Position numbers and translations under genes: made by a program. A stretch of 64,000 nt of DNA from Algibacter marinivivus (GTDB lineage: Bacteria > Bacteroidota > Bacteroidia > Flavobacteriales > Flavobacteriaceae): assembly GCF_003143755.1 (NCBI RefSeq), contig NZ_QFRI01000001.1, positions 806,001-870,000 of the forward strand, in the 5' to 3' direction. Each line of letters starts with the position of its first letter. Within the stretch, counting starts at the first letter, position 1. Positions 39,596 through 49,529 of this stretch are shown piece after piece. The notes below the pieces were generated by a model, which saw nothing but the letters and a program-made list of their open reading frames with translations, had not been told where the DNA came from and did no database searches.

Positions 39596-39618
39596 ACAAA
39601 GTATAATATAATATTTTA

Positions 39619-39643
39619 AAACACCTTCGTTGCGAAGGTGTTT
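39619..39643 (+). terminator. Intrinsic terminator before atpD
   Basis: Perfect 11-base stem AAACACCTTCG/CGAAGGTGTTT with a TTG loop, followed by a T run to 39647. It closes the TonB receptor-esterase transcript. Confidence 0.9.
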
Positions 39644-39693
39644 TTTTATTCTAAAAAACCTTAAAAACAACTTTCATTTTAAATTAAAAAATA

Positions 39694-39701
39694 TATCTTT
39701 G
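39694..39701 (+). promoter_or_regulatory. Promoter -7 box (TATCTTTG) of atpDC
   Basis: Exact TAnnTTTG, with a partial -33 (TTTC at 39672-39675) 18 bases upstream. Predicted leader about 55 bases to the ATG at 39762. Confidence 0.6.
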
Positions 39702-39758
39702 CACGCGAAAACTTGAAGTGTTTTCATAGAATTAAAACGCATAATATTAAACACATAA

Positions 39759-41270
<1,512 letters not shown>

Positions 41271-41275
41271 AAATA

Positions 41276-41308
41276 AGTCGCAGTTTTAAGTCACAGTTTT
41301 AAGTGACT
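41276..41308 (+). repeat. Tandem 13-bp repeat and hairpin between atpD and atpC
   Basis: Two 13-base units, AGTCGCAGTTTTA and AGTCACAGTTTTA, run directly into GTGACT. The second unit and GTGACT form a six-base stem with an eight-base loop (41289-41308). It could modulate the ratio of beta to epsilon subunits; this is inference. Confidence 0.5.
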
Positions 41309-41334
41309 AAAACTTCAAACTAAAGATAAGATAT

Positions 41335-41613
41335 ATGTATTTAGAAATTGTATCACCTGAAGCAACTTTATTTAGTGGAGAAGTAACTAGCGTTTCTGTT
41401 CCTGGTGTAAATGGTGAATTTCAAATGTTGAATAATCACGCACCTGTTGTATCTATTTTAAAAGAAGGAACTGTAAAAATTGCAGGTAATATTGAATTGA
41501 ATGAAGATGTTCAAGATAAATTTTCTAAAGGTAATGCTGGTGAAACTTTATTAAAAATAAATTCAGGAACCTTAGAAATGAAAGATAATAAGGTTATTGT
41601 TTTAGCAGACTAA
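41335..41613 (+). CDS. atpC: ATP synthase F1 subunit epsilon, short form
   Basis: A 92-residue protein containing only the N-terminal beta-sandwich of epsilon (MYLEIVSPEATLFSGEVTSVSVPGVNGEFQ cut at conserved blocks; NNHAPVVSIL). The C-terminal two-helix inhibitory domain of the 130-140-residue E. coli type is absent. Short epsilons are usual in Bacteroidota. It lies 64 bases after atpD and ends before a bidirectional terminator. Confidence 0.94.
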   Translation: MYLEIVSPEATLFSGEVTSVSVPGVNGEFQMLNNHAPVVSILKEGTVKIAGNIELNEDVQDKFSKGNAGETLLKINSGTLEMKDNKVIVLAD

Positions 41614-41636
41614 TAAAAATATTATTATATAAATAT

Positions 41637-41669
41637 AAAAAACGCGAAGCTTTATGCTTCGCGTTTTTT
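41637..41669. terminator. Bidirectional terminator between atpC and the NTF2-like gene
   Basis: Perfect 14-base stem AAAAAACGCGAAGC/GCTTCGCGTTTTTT with a five-base loop. It has A and T runs on both sides and serves both convergent genes. Confidence 0.9.
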
Positions 41670-42118
41670 TATTCTACGCCATTCCATATATCCAAGTACA
41701 TTTTCCAATCTCCATCTACTTTTTTCCAAACAATAACGTACTTTCCTTTCCAAGAAGATTCTTCGCCTTTAGCATTTCTAGTTTTGCCTTCATAGTATCC
41801 ATAATCATATGCCATATCGTTTATAACTTCTATTTCTTCTTGAAAAATTTTATGATGCGTTATACTTAATCCTTTTGGAAGTGTCCAATAACTAACTATA
41901 TCATCTCCTTCCAGTATTTCAGATTTATTAGGAAAAATCTTAGCATCTTTTGTGTATGATTCACCTATCATTTTATAATCTGAAGCCATAACGTATTCTG
42001 AAAACTTATCTGTATTGTTTAATATTATATCAATCTCATTCTTGTCTCCAATGAAGTTTTGGCTTTGTAATTGAAATGAAGTAAAACCTACTAGAAAAAA
42101 CACTATTAGCGCTCGCAT
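41669..42118 (-). CDS. Secreted NTF2-like/SnoaL-like protein
   Basis: A 149-residue protein with a signal peptide (MRALIVFFLVGFTSFQLQSQ) and a cystatin-like NTF2/SnoaL fold. The pattern is FSEYVMASDYKMIGESYTKDAKIFPNKSEIL, a central DYGYYEGKT and a final WKKVDGDWKMYLDIWN. Such proteins often bind small ligands; no catalytic residues can be assigned. It is 92 bases downstream of the DUF5916-type gene on the same strand and may be cotranscribed. The C-terminal half of the 44372-45316 gene has the same fold type. Confidence 0.82.
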   Translation of the reverse strand: MRALIVFFLVGFTSFQLQSQNFIGDKNEIDIILNNTDKFSEYVMASDYKMIGESYTKDAKIFPNKSEILEGDDIVSYWTLPKGLSITHHKIFQEEIEVINDMAYDYGYYEGKTRNAKGEESSWKGKYVIVWKKVDGDWKMYLDIWNGVE

Positions 42119-42210
42119 AAATTATCGATTTTAATTAGACTTCTTAAAGCTATAAAAATTGAGTTTACTACCGATGATTTGTTAGTTAAAATTATAATAA
42201 ATAATATAAA

Positions 42211-44370
42211 CTAAAAATCAAACCTATAATTCATTTTAAAAGCAACACCCCAATTTTGACGTCTAATATCTTGGTTATAATTGTCTGAGACTACAAAATA
42301 AATATAAGAAAGTGGCTTATATTCCCACTGTAAACGGCTATTGATATTAAAATTATCCCTTTGCGTATTATATTGCACATACGTCGTCCAGTTTAAGCGA
42401 TTATTAAAAAAGACTTGTCCTGTAAATCTTGTAAGATGAAAAGTCTCTTTTCCTAATTCATTAAGATCTATTGCATTAATATCATGAAAAACTTCAAGGT
42501 TTGCAAATGGTAGTAATTGGTAGTTTAAATAAACCCCTCCTGAAGTTCGTTTTCCACTATAATAATTTCCTTTCTGAAGATTAACACGATATCTGAATTT
42601 TTGATTATTAGCCGAATTATATCCTACTTTCAATAGTCCATAACTATATGAGTCTGGTTGCAATGCATTACCATTTGATAAAGGATCAAACCCATATTTT
42701 AAATCTACAAAGTCGTGTGTGTAAACATAGTAAACAGCTGATAAATCTTTAAAGAACAATGCTGAATTAAAAAAATGAGATGATTGATTTAGTTTACCCT
42801 TTTCGTCAAAATAAGTATTGTTACTATAATTTAATATTCGAAATGAATTTAAATTTTTATGGTTCTCATAAAATTTTTCATGTTCAACTCTTGCTGTAGC
42901 TTGTGTATATCCTTCTCTAACAACAATATCATTTATAGCATCATAATTACTAACTCTTGGTGTAAACCCTAAATCTGTAATGTAGTTTTTAGCAATACTT
43001 TTTACGGCAGCACTCCACTCAAACCCTCTTTTATTATACCAAATACCTGCATGATAAAAATTATTCTTTTCTGAAACTCCATCATTAAAACTCTTTCCAA
43101 AATTAGCGAGTCCCAACCATTTATTATTGTTAGATTTATAATTAAGGTTTAATCCGGTTACACGATTATAATCATTAACAAATTCAAAACCATCGGTTTC
43201 TTGTCTATTAATTAAGTAAGCAGTGGCTGTTATGTTTTCTGATAATTGTTGTTCACCTACAAAGACACCATAATTCTGTGAGGCTATATCTTCTTCTTTA
43301 TCTGATTGTACATTTAAAAGGCCTATTCTAGTTTTAGGTGCAATGTTCCCTGAGAGTTTTAATCCAAATTGAATATCACTATTTACTCCAATACGTCTTG
43401 AATAAAACGGATTAACACCATCTACTCCTAAATTGGAAAATAAATCTGAATTTTCAAGAAAGAAGTTTCTACGTTCTGGAAAAAACACTGAAAACCTAGT
43501 AAGATTTGTCACTTGCTGATCCACATCAATTTGCGAAAAATCTGGGTTTATAGTGGCATCTAACTTTAAGGAAGATGTTACATTATATTGCGCATCTAAA
43601 CTAGGTTTTATGTTAGTGTCATCTATATTTTCAATAACATCATTTTGATAGCTTGTTGTTATAGATGGCGTTACTGCAAATTTAGATATTGATTTATCTG
43701 GTAGATTTTCAACAGTAAATTTTTCATTGAATCTTAAATCGAGATTGGCATAATTTCGCTTTACATTAGTATGAATAGTCCATGAATTATTTTTAATATC
43801 TCTAACATAAAACTGAACACCAAAAACAGCGTTATCTTTATTAAAATTTAAAGCCTTTAACGGAATAGCAATTTCATATTGCTTTTTATTTCCATTTAGT
43901 TTTGTTTTAGCTTCCCATACAGCGTTCCAACTAAAACTCAAATCATAACCACCTCCACTTCTACCAACAAGTCCATCAGTTTGATTCCCCAATGAATTTA
44001 CTGCAAATAAATACCCATTCTGCTCTTGGTTTTGCGTATCTAAAACCATGATAAAGGCATCACTAAAAACTATAGACACATCTCTTTTTAAGGTACTTAC
44101 CTGTGTTCTCTCAGTTGTATCATTATATATAGCACATACATATAAATATTCACCATTATGAAATAGTTTTACTGAAGTTTGATTCTCTGCCAAACCTATA
44201 TCTGTAGGCAAATAATTAAAAAAGCCAGTATGTTCTGGTAATTGTTGCCAAACAGATTCAGAAAACTTACCATCAACCTCAATCTTGGTGTCTATATATT
44301 TAATATTAGATTCTTGAGCGTATATATTGAATCCGCAAATGGTTATTAAAAATATATAACACTGCTTCAT
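42211..44370 (-). CDS. CBM9-like plus DUF5916-type outer-membrane barrel protein
   Basis: About 719 residues from the ATG at 44370 (MKQCYIFLITICGFNIYAQ, a signal peptide). A start at 44394 is possible but would overlap the previous gene. The N-terminal domain (about 20-215) resembles a family 9 carbohydrate-binding-like module: IEVDGKFSESVWQQLPEH, DAFIMVLDTQNQ, YEIAIPLKALNF. The rest is a beta-barrel of DUF5916 type with SQIDVDQQVTNLTRFSVFFPE, ERRNFFLENSDLF and FYSRRIG. It probably sits in the outer membrane; the role is unknown. It starts one base past the previous gene's stop. Confidence 0.88.
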   Translation of the reverse strand: MKQCYIFLITICGFNIYAQESNIKYIDTKIEVDGKFSESVWQQLPEHTGFFNYLPTDIGLAENQTSVKLFHNGEYLYVCAIYNDTTERTQVSTLKRDVSIVFSDAFIMVLDTQNQEQNGYLFAVNSLGNQTDGLVGRSGGGYDLSFSWNAVWEAKTKLNGNKKQYEIAIPLKALNFNKDNAVFGVQFYVRDIKNNSWTIHTNVKRNYANLDLRFNEKFTVENLPDKSISKFAVTPSITTSYQNDVIENIDDTNIKPSLDAQYNVTSSLKLDATINPDFSQIDVDQQVTNLTRFSVFFPERRNFFLENSDLFSNLGVDGVNPFYSRRIGVNSDIQFGLKLSGNIAPKTRIGLLNVQSDKEEDIASQNYGVFVGEQQLSENITATAYLINRQETDGFEFVNDYNRVTGLNLNYKSNNNKWLGLANFGKSFNDGVSEKNNFYHAGIWYNKRGFEWSAAVKSIAKNYITDLGFTPRVSNYDAINDIVVREGYTQATARVEHEKFYENHKNLNSFRILNYSNNTYFDEKGKLNQSSHFFNSALFFKDLSAVYYVYTHDFVDLKYGFDPLSNGNALQPDSYSYGLLKVGYNSANNQKFRYRVNLQKGNYYSGKRTSGGVYLNYQLLPFANLEVFHDINAIDLNELGKETFHLTRFTGQVFFNNRLNWTTYVQYNTQRDNFNINSRLQWEYKPLSYIYFVVSDNYNQDIRRQNWGVAFKMNYRFDF

Positions 44371-44371
44371 G

Positions 44372-45316
44372 TTAGTTGTCTTTAGCATTATCAACTCTAG
44401 TTGCAGTTTTACTAATTATTTTCCAGCCATTTTCAAGTTTCTTCAGTAAGAATAAATCAATATAAACCCATTTTCTTTCAGGACCTGCAATTTCAACTTT
44501 AGCAGTTGCTATATCTTTTACAACTTCTATTGCTAACACTTTAGCATCACGACCATTAAATTGTCCTTTTTCAGCATTCTTAAAAAACCCTGTGTACTCT
44601 TTTGGTGTATAAATCTTAAACTCACCATCTCTTCCTGTAAGATATAAAGTGGCATTTTCTGCAAAAGCACTTTCTAGCATTTCTAATTTGTTGTATGAAC
44701 TGCCTTCCATATAGTTTTGAAGTGTTTTCTCGATTAACGAATAATTAGATTCTATTTTATATGTAGAAGGGTCACTAATAGGATAAAAATCTTCAGTCTG
44801 TAAAGAACTTGCTTCATTGTTTTCTTTATTGACTAAAAAGGAACCTCCCCAAATAACATCTGGATAATCCAAAACCTGATTAACCATTTGCCCTAAAGAA
44901 GGAATTGTCTCTTTCAATTTTTTTATAGCATCGTCTTTTGAAGCCCAATGAAATTCAACATTTTTATTTTTTGGTAAATCATTAGTCGTAGATTTAGCAA
45001 CATAAAGTTGTGTAATATATGTTGAACTCTTAAAGCTATATTTATAAGTAAATACACCTTTCAGGTTGGGCTTTGTAATGGATACACCATATCTATTAGA
45101 GAGACTGTCAACAACTTCATTAATTGTTTGTCTTTGTTTAAAAGTTGTACTTATTGTAAGCCAACCTATAGTTGAGTTTTTTATTAAAATGTCGCCATTA
45201 TCGTTTAAGATAACTAATCTAATAACAGTTGAATTTGGATCAGAATTATCTTTAGATTGTCCTAAAAGGAAATTAGACATTAAGACTAATGCAAATAGAA
45301 TAACTACTTTTTTCAT
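44372..45316 (-). CDS. Secreted protein with degenerate Nudix-like N-terminus and NTF2-like C-terminus
   Basis: About 314 residues from the ATG at 45316 (MKKVVILFALVLMSNFLLGQ, signal peptide); an upstream ATG at 45349 would add 11 residues. Residues about 30-150 run like a Nudix fold (VIRLVILNDNGDILIKN, then NEVVDSLSNRYGV where the Nudix box would be), but the catalytic REUXEE residues are missing. Residues about 190-310 match an NTF2/lumazine-binding-like domain (LQNYMEGSSYNKLEMLESAF, IDLFLLKKLENGWKIISK). The Nudix reading is tentative; the C-terminal call is better. Overall function unknown. Confidence 0.75.
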   Translation of the reverse strand: MKKVVILFALVLMSNFLLGQSKDNSDPNSTVIRLVILNDNGDILIKNSTIGWLTISTTFKQRQTINEVVDSLSNRYGVSITKPNLKGVFTYKYSFKSSTYITQLYVAKSTTNDLPKNKNVEFHWASKDDAIKKLKETIPSLGQMVNQVLDYPDVIWGGSFLVNKENNEASSLQTEDFYPISDPSTYKIESNYSLIEKTLQNYMEGSSYNKLEMLESAFAENATLYLTGRDGEFKIYTPKEYTGFFKNAEKGQFNGRDAKVLAIEVVKDIATAKVEIAGPERKWVYIDLFLLKKLENGWKIISKTATRVDNAKDN

Positions 45317-45418
45317 TTGTTTTAATTTTAAGTTCTGTGCAAACTTCAAAAAACAAATAAAATTTAAAGTGTTAGGTTATAATGGAACTGTCCAGAATTA
45401 TAAAATTGGATAAAATGT

Positions 45419-46468
45419 CTAAGAGAATTGTTTTTTAAACTCTGATGGTGTTTGTCCTACAATCTTCTTGAATGTAGAATAGAATGTGGATTTTGAAGAA
45501 AATCCAGCTTCAAAACCAATAGCTTCAAGAGTGAATTGATTGTTCTCTATTAGTAAGCGTTTTGCTTCTTCAACTCTTCGCTCATTTATATATTGTGCAA
45601 ACGACTTTCCTAAATTATCGTTTAATAATTGTGATAAATAATGTTTGGAAATATTTAATTGGTCTGCTAAATTCTTCAGTTTTACATCTGGATTTTTAAA
45701 CAACGTTTGGGTTTCCATTAAAGAAGACAATTCATTAATAAGCTTATCTGCTTCGTTTGTGTCAATCTTTTTTGAAGCATATTTCTCTGGAATATCTTGA
45801 AAAACACTTTCTCTATTCTTTTTAAATAGTAAAAAAACCAACAATGCATAAAACACCACTGAAAAAGTAATAGTCCCAATTAAATAAAGATAAAAATAGC
45901 CAATTATATACGCTGAATAGATTAATACGTTTGCAATAAAAACGGCAACTAACCATACTTCTGAAGTTGTGCATTTTATATTTTTATTAGTAAGTTTCTG
46001 AAAAATATCTTTTAAAACAAAAACAGAGATTAATATATAAATTCCCCAAACTACATAAATAAAATGAACAAAATAATGATGCCAAAAATCCACATTTGTT
46101 TTATACGGTTTTAGTACCCCTACCAAAACAATAATTAAGGCAAGAATAATATAGTGTATCTTCCATATTTTCGGAATAACTTTCCTGTTTTCTACTGAAG
46201 ATTTTAAATAATAAAACAAGGAAACACCAATTAAAAAACATGCAGAAAGACCTATTTGAGGAATTAATAAATCTCGATGAGCCCGTTCTGTAAAAAGTAT
46301 ATATACAGATTTTCCTATTCTAACACTTAGCATTAAAAGTAATAAACCAAAGAATAAATTTTGAACTCGTTTTTGCTTACTGAAAAACAGGAAATAGAAG
46401 CTAGCAAAAAAGCCATTAAATACACCAATAGAACATATAAAAAACAGTATTGGATTATCAAATTCCAT
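45419..46468 (-). CDS. AraC-family regulator with seven-span membrane sensor domain
   Basis: 349 residues. The N-terminal 240 contain seven predicted membrane helices (from ILFFICSIGVFNGFFASFYF to a double segment ending LLVFLLFKKNR). The C-terminal 100 are an AraC/XylS helix-turn-helix pair: LADQLNISKHYLSQLLND, then EAIGFEAGFSSKSTFYSTFKK and GQTPSEFKKQ. It is presumably a membrane-bound transcription activator; the signal is unknown. It lies upstream of the secreted Nudix-like/NTF2 and DUF5916-type genes on the same strand and may regulate them, which is inference from position. Confidence 0.92.
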   Translation of the reverse strand: MEFDNPILFFICSIGVFNGFFASFYFLFFSKQKRVQNLFFGLLLLMLSVRIGKSVYILFTERAHRDLLIPQIGLSACFLIGVSLFYYLKSSVENRKVIPKIWKIHYIILALIIVLVGVLKPYKTNVDFWHHYFVHFIYVVWGIYILISVFVLKDIFQKLTNKNIKCTTSEVWLVAVFIANVLIYSAYIIGYFYLYLIGTITFSVVFYALLVFLLFKKNRESVFQDIPEKYASKKIDTNEADKLINELSSLMETQTLFKNPDVKLKNLADQLNISKHYLSQLLNDNLGKSFAQYINERRVEEAKRLLIENNQFTLEAIGFEAGFSSKSTFYSTFKKIVGQTPSEFKKQFS

Positions 46469-46509
46469 ATAGATTAAATCTTTTTAATCATATCGTTATA
46501 ATGAACTCA

Positions 46510-47049
46510 TTATGAAATATCCCATTTAAGGATTTCCCAATTTTGAAGCTTAGAGCGGTATGAATATAGCATTTTAAATCCAATTGCATGATGCGCATTA
46601 AGGGATCGTAGGTTAGTTTCATCTACCTCTGTTATAATAGCATTATACTCTTGTTTCATCTCATCCCTCATTTTGCTATACATCCCCCTAAAAATTCCTT
46701 TTTTTCTAAATGCTTTATCAATACAGATTTGACCCATTACAATGTATTTTAAAGTACTTGGTATGTTTGCTTCAATCTTTGTAAACATGGGTTTTAAAAC
46801 ATCTATATCCTCTTTAAAATCTTTTACCATTGATAATGCATAGCCTACTACATTATTATTGCTGGTAGCAATAATATGGGCACATTTACTATTCATGGCT
46901 TTGAGTAACTCAAAACTATGGTGTACAGTAACAAATCCTTCTTTTTGTTTTTCTTCTTCTGAAATTGAAGTTGGAATGTTTTTTTGTTGGAGCTCTAGAA
47001 TTTGATGTAATTCTTGATCTGTAACCGCTGTTTTATAACTAATACTCAC
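46510..47049 (-). CDS. GNAT-family acetyltransferase
   Basis: A 179-residue protein with the GNAT pattern: HIIATSNNNVVGYALSMV (strand 4 region), IVMGQICIDKAFRKKGIFRGMY covering the acetyl-CoA-binding Q/RxxGxG/A-type loop, and NAHHAIGFKMLYSYRSKLQNW near the C-terminus. The substrate is unknown. It starts nine bases past the umuD stop and probably shares its transcript, suggesting stress induction. Confidence 0.88.
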   Translation of the reverse strand: MSISYKTAVTDQELHQILELQQKNIPTSISEEEKQKEGFVTVHHSFELLKAMNSKCAHIIATSNNNVVGYALSMVKDFKEDIDVLKPMFTKIEANIPSTLKYIVMGQICIDKAFRKKGIFRGMYSKMRDEMKQEYNAIITEVDETNLRSLNAHHAIGFKMLYSYRSKLQNWEILKWDIS

Positions 47050-47058
47050 GGTTAATAT

Positions 47059-47499
47059 TTATACCTTTTTTATGACATTTGTTACTATACCCCAAATAAC
47101 AAAATCATTATCATCAGTTATTTTTATAATTGGGTAATGCGGGTTTTCTGGTTGTAACCAAACACCTTCTTTATTTACTTTTAGGCGTTTTACGGTAAAC
47201 TCGCCATCTAAAAAACAAACGGCTATTTTATTGTGAGAAGGTTCTAGACTTCTATCTATTACGAGTAAATCTTTATCGTCTAACCCTGCCCCTATCATAG
47301 ATTGTCCGCTAACACGAGCAAAGAATGTAGCTTCTTTGTTTTTTATAAGCTCCTTATCTAAGGAAAGACGTTGCTCTTTAAAATCCTCAGCTGGTGATGG
47401 GAATCCTGCTGAAATTCCTGTATCAAAAAAAGGAGCTCCTAAGCCATTTATTTGGTTTGGAGTGAAAAAGGTTAGGTTGTTAGATTTATGCAATATCAT
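47059..47499 (-). CDS. umuD: UmuD-like S24 peptidase (SOS mutagenesis)
   Basis: Self-cleaving subunit of a PolV-like translesion polymerase. From the ATG at 47499 it has 146 residues. An upstream in-frame ATG at 47571 would add 24 residues encoded partly inside repeat copy R3, so I reject it. The cleavage site is Ala31-Gly32 (ISAGFPSPAEDF). The nucleophile Ser67 (SGQSMIGAG) and general-base Lys104 (FTVKRL) are intact. umuC lies upstream rather than in the usual downstream position, with the repeat between them. Confidence 0.93.
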   Translation of the reverse strand: MILHKSNNLTFFTPNQINGLGAPFFDTGISAGFPSPAEDFKEQRLSLDKELIKNKEATFFARVSGQSMIGAGLDDKDLLVIDRSLEPSHNKIAVCFLDGEFTVKRLKVNKEGVWLQPENPHYPIIKITDDNDFVIWGIVTNVIKKV

Positions 47500-47528
47500 T
47501 GGGTATAGAATTTTGTTGGCGGTTAAGT

Positions 47529-47612
47529 GCGTTAGGGATTGCAGCGGCATCCTTTTTTGCTTTTTCTGCAAAAAAGATATAGCGGAAAGCCCGACCCCTT
47601 GTGGTAACGCCC
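47529..47612 (-). repeat. Dispersed intergenic repeat, copy R3 (core type A)
   Basis: On the minus strand it starts GGGCGTTACCACAAGGGGTC and ends ATCCCTAACGC, the same ends as R1, R4 and R5. Its core is the T/A-rich hairpin type shared with R2 and R4, with GATATAGCGGAAAGC-like flanks. It lies between umuC and umuD, 52 bases past the umuC stop. Confidence 0.85.
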
Positions 47613-47664
47613 ATATACTTATTTTATGTTCTTAAAATTAGTTTATTTTTTTGAGATTCTTAGT

Positions 47665-48921
47665 TTATTTAACAACTATAATATCATTAATATTGGTTGT
47701 GTAACGTGGCGATAAGCGTTCTTGACGCATTTTCCATGTGCGTTTTAGATCTTGGCTAGCTAGTTTTACTTTGTTATTGGCGTATTTGGAGTTTAAACCG
47801 TCTATGGCGTGCATTAAAGGTTTGTGCTTAGGGTTTTCGGTATCGAACATTTGTAACTGGTGGTTATTGGTTGGCACCAAGCCCATAACAATGACGCCCG
47901 CGCGCTTGTACTTTATGCCGGCTTTGAAAATGCTTTTTACGGCGTTAACAGCTTGCTGGCTAATAATTAGGTTGGAATCTGTGGGATATGGCAAACTGAC
48001 TACCCGACTTGCACGATGCTGCTCTAAATCTTTTTTATGTCTGTCGCTTTGCAACGTTACATATATCATGTGGCAACTAGAACCCTGTTTGCGTAATTTT
48101 TCGGCACAACTTGTGGCAAAAGTGGAAATGCGTTCTTTTATATTATCGATATCTGAATAGGTGTACTCGAAGCTCCTTGTGGTAGCTATGGCTCGTTTTG
48201 CTTCTACTTCGTCTAGTTTTATTTTTGAAATGCCTTCCAAATCTTTTTTGAGTTTCCAACCTGTGATTGTAAAGTTTTTGCGTACCCAATGGTCTGGAAG
48301 TTGTGTAAAATCATAAGCTTTTTTACAACCTTTGGCTTTTAATCGTTTTTGTAAGCCTCTGCCTATACCCCAAACATCTTCTACTTTTATCCATTTTAAG
48401 GCTTTTATTCGCTTTTCTTCAGAATCAATTACATACACGCCTCTTGTTGCTTCTGGAAATTTTCGAGCTACCTTGTTAGCGACTTTACTTAATGCTTTTG
48501 TTGGCGCAATACCTACGCTAGTTGGAATACCTGTCCATTTTAAAATGCGCTGTCGCATTTGATTGCCATAGTCTTCAAAATCATGATTTTTGAAGCCTTT
48601 AAATTCTAGAAAAGCTTCATCTATACTATATACCTCAACATCTGGAGTGTATTGCTCTAGAATCGTCATAACCCGATGACTCATATCTCCATATAGCGGG
48701 TAGTTTGAAGATAATACTTTTATTCCATTTAGTTTACAAAAGCCGTCCCACTTAAAAATAGGTGCGCCCATGGGTAATCCTAATGCTTTTGCCTCATCAC
48801 TTCTGGATATTACGCACCCATCATTGTTGCTTAAAATAGCAACGGGTTTGTGGCGTAAGTTTGGATTAAAAGCGCGTTCACAAGACGCATAAAAATTGTT
48901 ACAATCTACTAGGGCGTACAT
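47665..48921 (-). CDS. umuC: Y-family DNA polymerase, UmuC-like
   Basis: Catalytic subunit of a PolV-like error-prone translesion polymerase. The 418 residues match UmuC length. Catalytic acidic residues are in MYALVDCNNFYASCE (Asp6) and VYSIDEAFLEF (Asp101, Glu102). A helix-hairpin-helix region (VEDVWGIGRGLQKRL) and the little-finger domain follow, with a UmuC-type C-terminal tail (MRQERLSPRYTTNINDI). The gene is divergent from the hypothetical membrane protein gene at 48984. No LexA-type operator could be assigned because the bacteroidetal box is not standard. Confidence 0.95.
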   Translation of the reverse strand: MYALVDCNNFYASCERAFNPNLRHKPVAILSNNDGCVISRSDEAKALGLPMGAPIFKWDGFCKLNGIKVLSSNYPLYGDMSHRVMTILEQYTPDVEVYSIDEAFLEFKGFKNHDFEDYGNQMRQRILKWTGIPTSVGIAPTKALSKVANKVARKFPEATRGVYVIDSEEKRIKALKWIKVEDVWGIGRGLQKRLKAKGCKKAYDFTQLPDHWVRKNFTITGWKLKKDLEGISKIKLDEVEAKRAIATTRSFEYTYSDIDNIKERISTFATSCAEKLRKQGSSCHMIYVTLQSDRHKKDLEQHRASRVVSLPYPTDSNLIISQQAVNAVKSIFKAGIKYKRAGVIVMGLVPTNNHQLQMFDTENPKHKPLMHAIDGLNSKYANNKVKLASQDLKRTWKMRQERLSPRYTTNINDIIVVK

Positions 48922-48971
48922 GCGTATAAAAGTAATATGATTTCTTCAATTTTTGAACTAAAGCTCTTTAT

Positions 48972-48979
48972 TATATTTG
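48972..48979 (+). promoter_or_regulatory. Putative -7 box (TATATTTG) abutting the gene at 48984
   Basis: Exact TAnnTTTG that ends only four bases before the ATG at 48984; a transcript from it would be leaderless. Confidence 0.45.
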
Positions 48980-48983
48980 TTAA

Positions 48984-49529
48984 ATGTTTAAAAGTGACCT
49001 TATAATTAGCGAACCCAATAAGCCTCTTATTAATAAAATTATAGTAGCATTATTGTACGCTGGTTTATTTAGTTATGTTATGTATTTATATCGATATAAA
49101 GATCTTTTAAATCATCCAGAAAAATGGACAATCATAATATATTTAGTTATTTTATTCCTAATATTATTTTTTTCTTCGTTCATGTCAATAGCATCCCATA
49201 GTATACATTTAAATTTCAAGAACAATAAAATACAACACCAATTTAGAGTTGGCCTTTTTAACTACAAAGAAGTGTGGCAAGATTTAGTAGACCTTAAATA
49301 TATCTCTGTTTTTAAAACTGGTAGTTATTTTCAAATAAATATGTGGTATCAAAAGAATGAAATTTTGAATTTAATGACTTTGGATGATTCAGAAAAAGCA
49401 ATGGAAAATGGTTTTCTAATTTCTGAAAAATTAGATATAGATTTACTTGATGCAAGAAAAGCTGGATACCACAGATGGGTTAACAAAAAAGTTTACAAAG
49501 AAACTAATAAAGTTGTCTACTCAGATTAA
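48984..49529 (+). CDS. Membrane-anchored hypothetical protein with PH-like soluble part
   Basis: 181 residues, not recognised. Two membrane helices (IIVALLYAGLFSYVMYLYR and WTIIIYLVILFLILFFSSF) precede a soluble beta-rich region (HLNFKNNKIQHQFRVGLFNY, KTGSYFQINMWYQ) that resembles a bacterial PH-like domain. The C-terminus ends before and overlaps the convergent DUF3157-like gene by four bases. Function unknown. Confidence 0.78.
   Translation: MFKSDLIISEPNKPLINKIIVALLYAGLFSYVMYLYRYKDLLNHPEKWTIIIYLVILFLILFFSSFMSIASHSIHLNFKNNKIQHQFRVGLFNYKEVWQDLVDLKYISVFKTGSYFQINMWYQKNEILNLMTLDDSEKAMENGFLISEKLDIDLLDARKAGYHRWVNKKVYKETNKVVYSD

Noticed and set aside
47500-47571. 24-residue N-terminal extension of UmuD
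   Set aside because: It is encoded partly within repeat R3. UmuD length and cleavage-site spacing fit the start at 47499.
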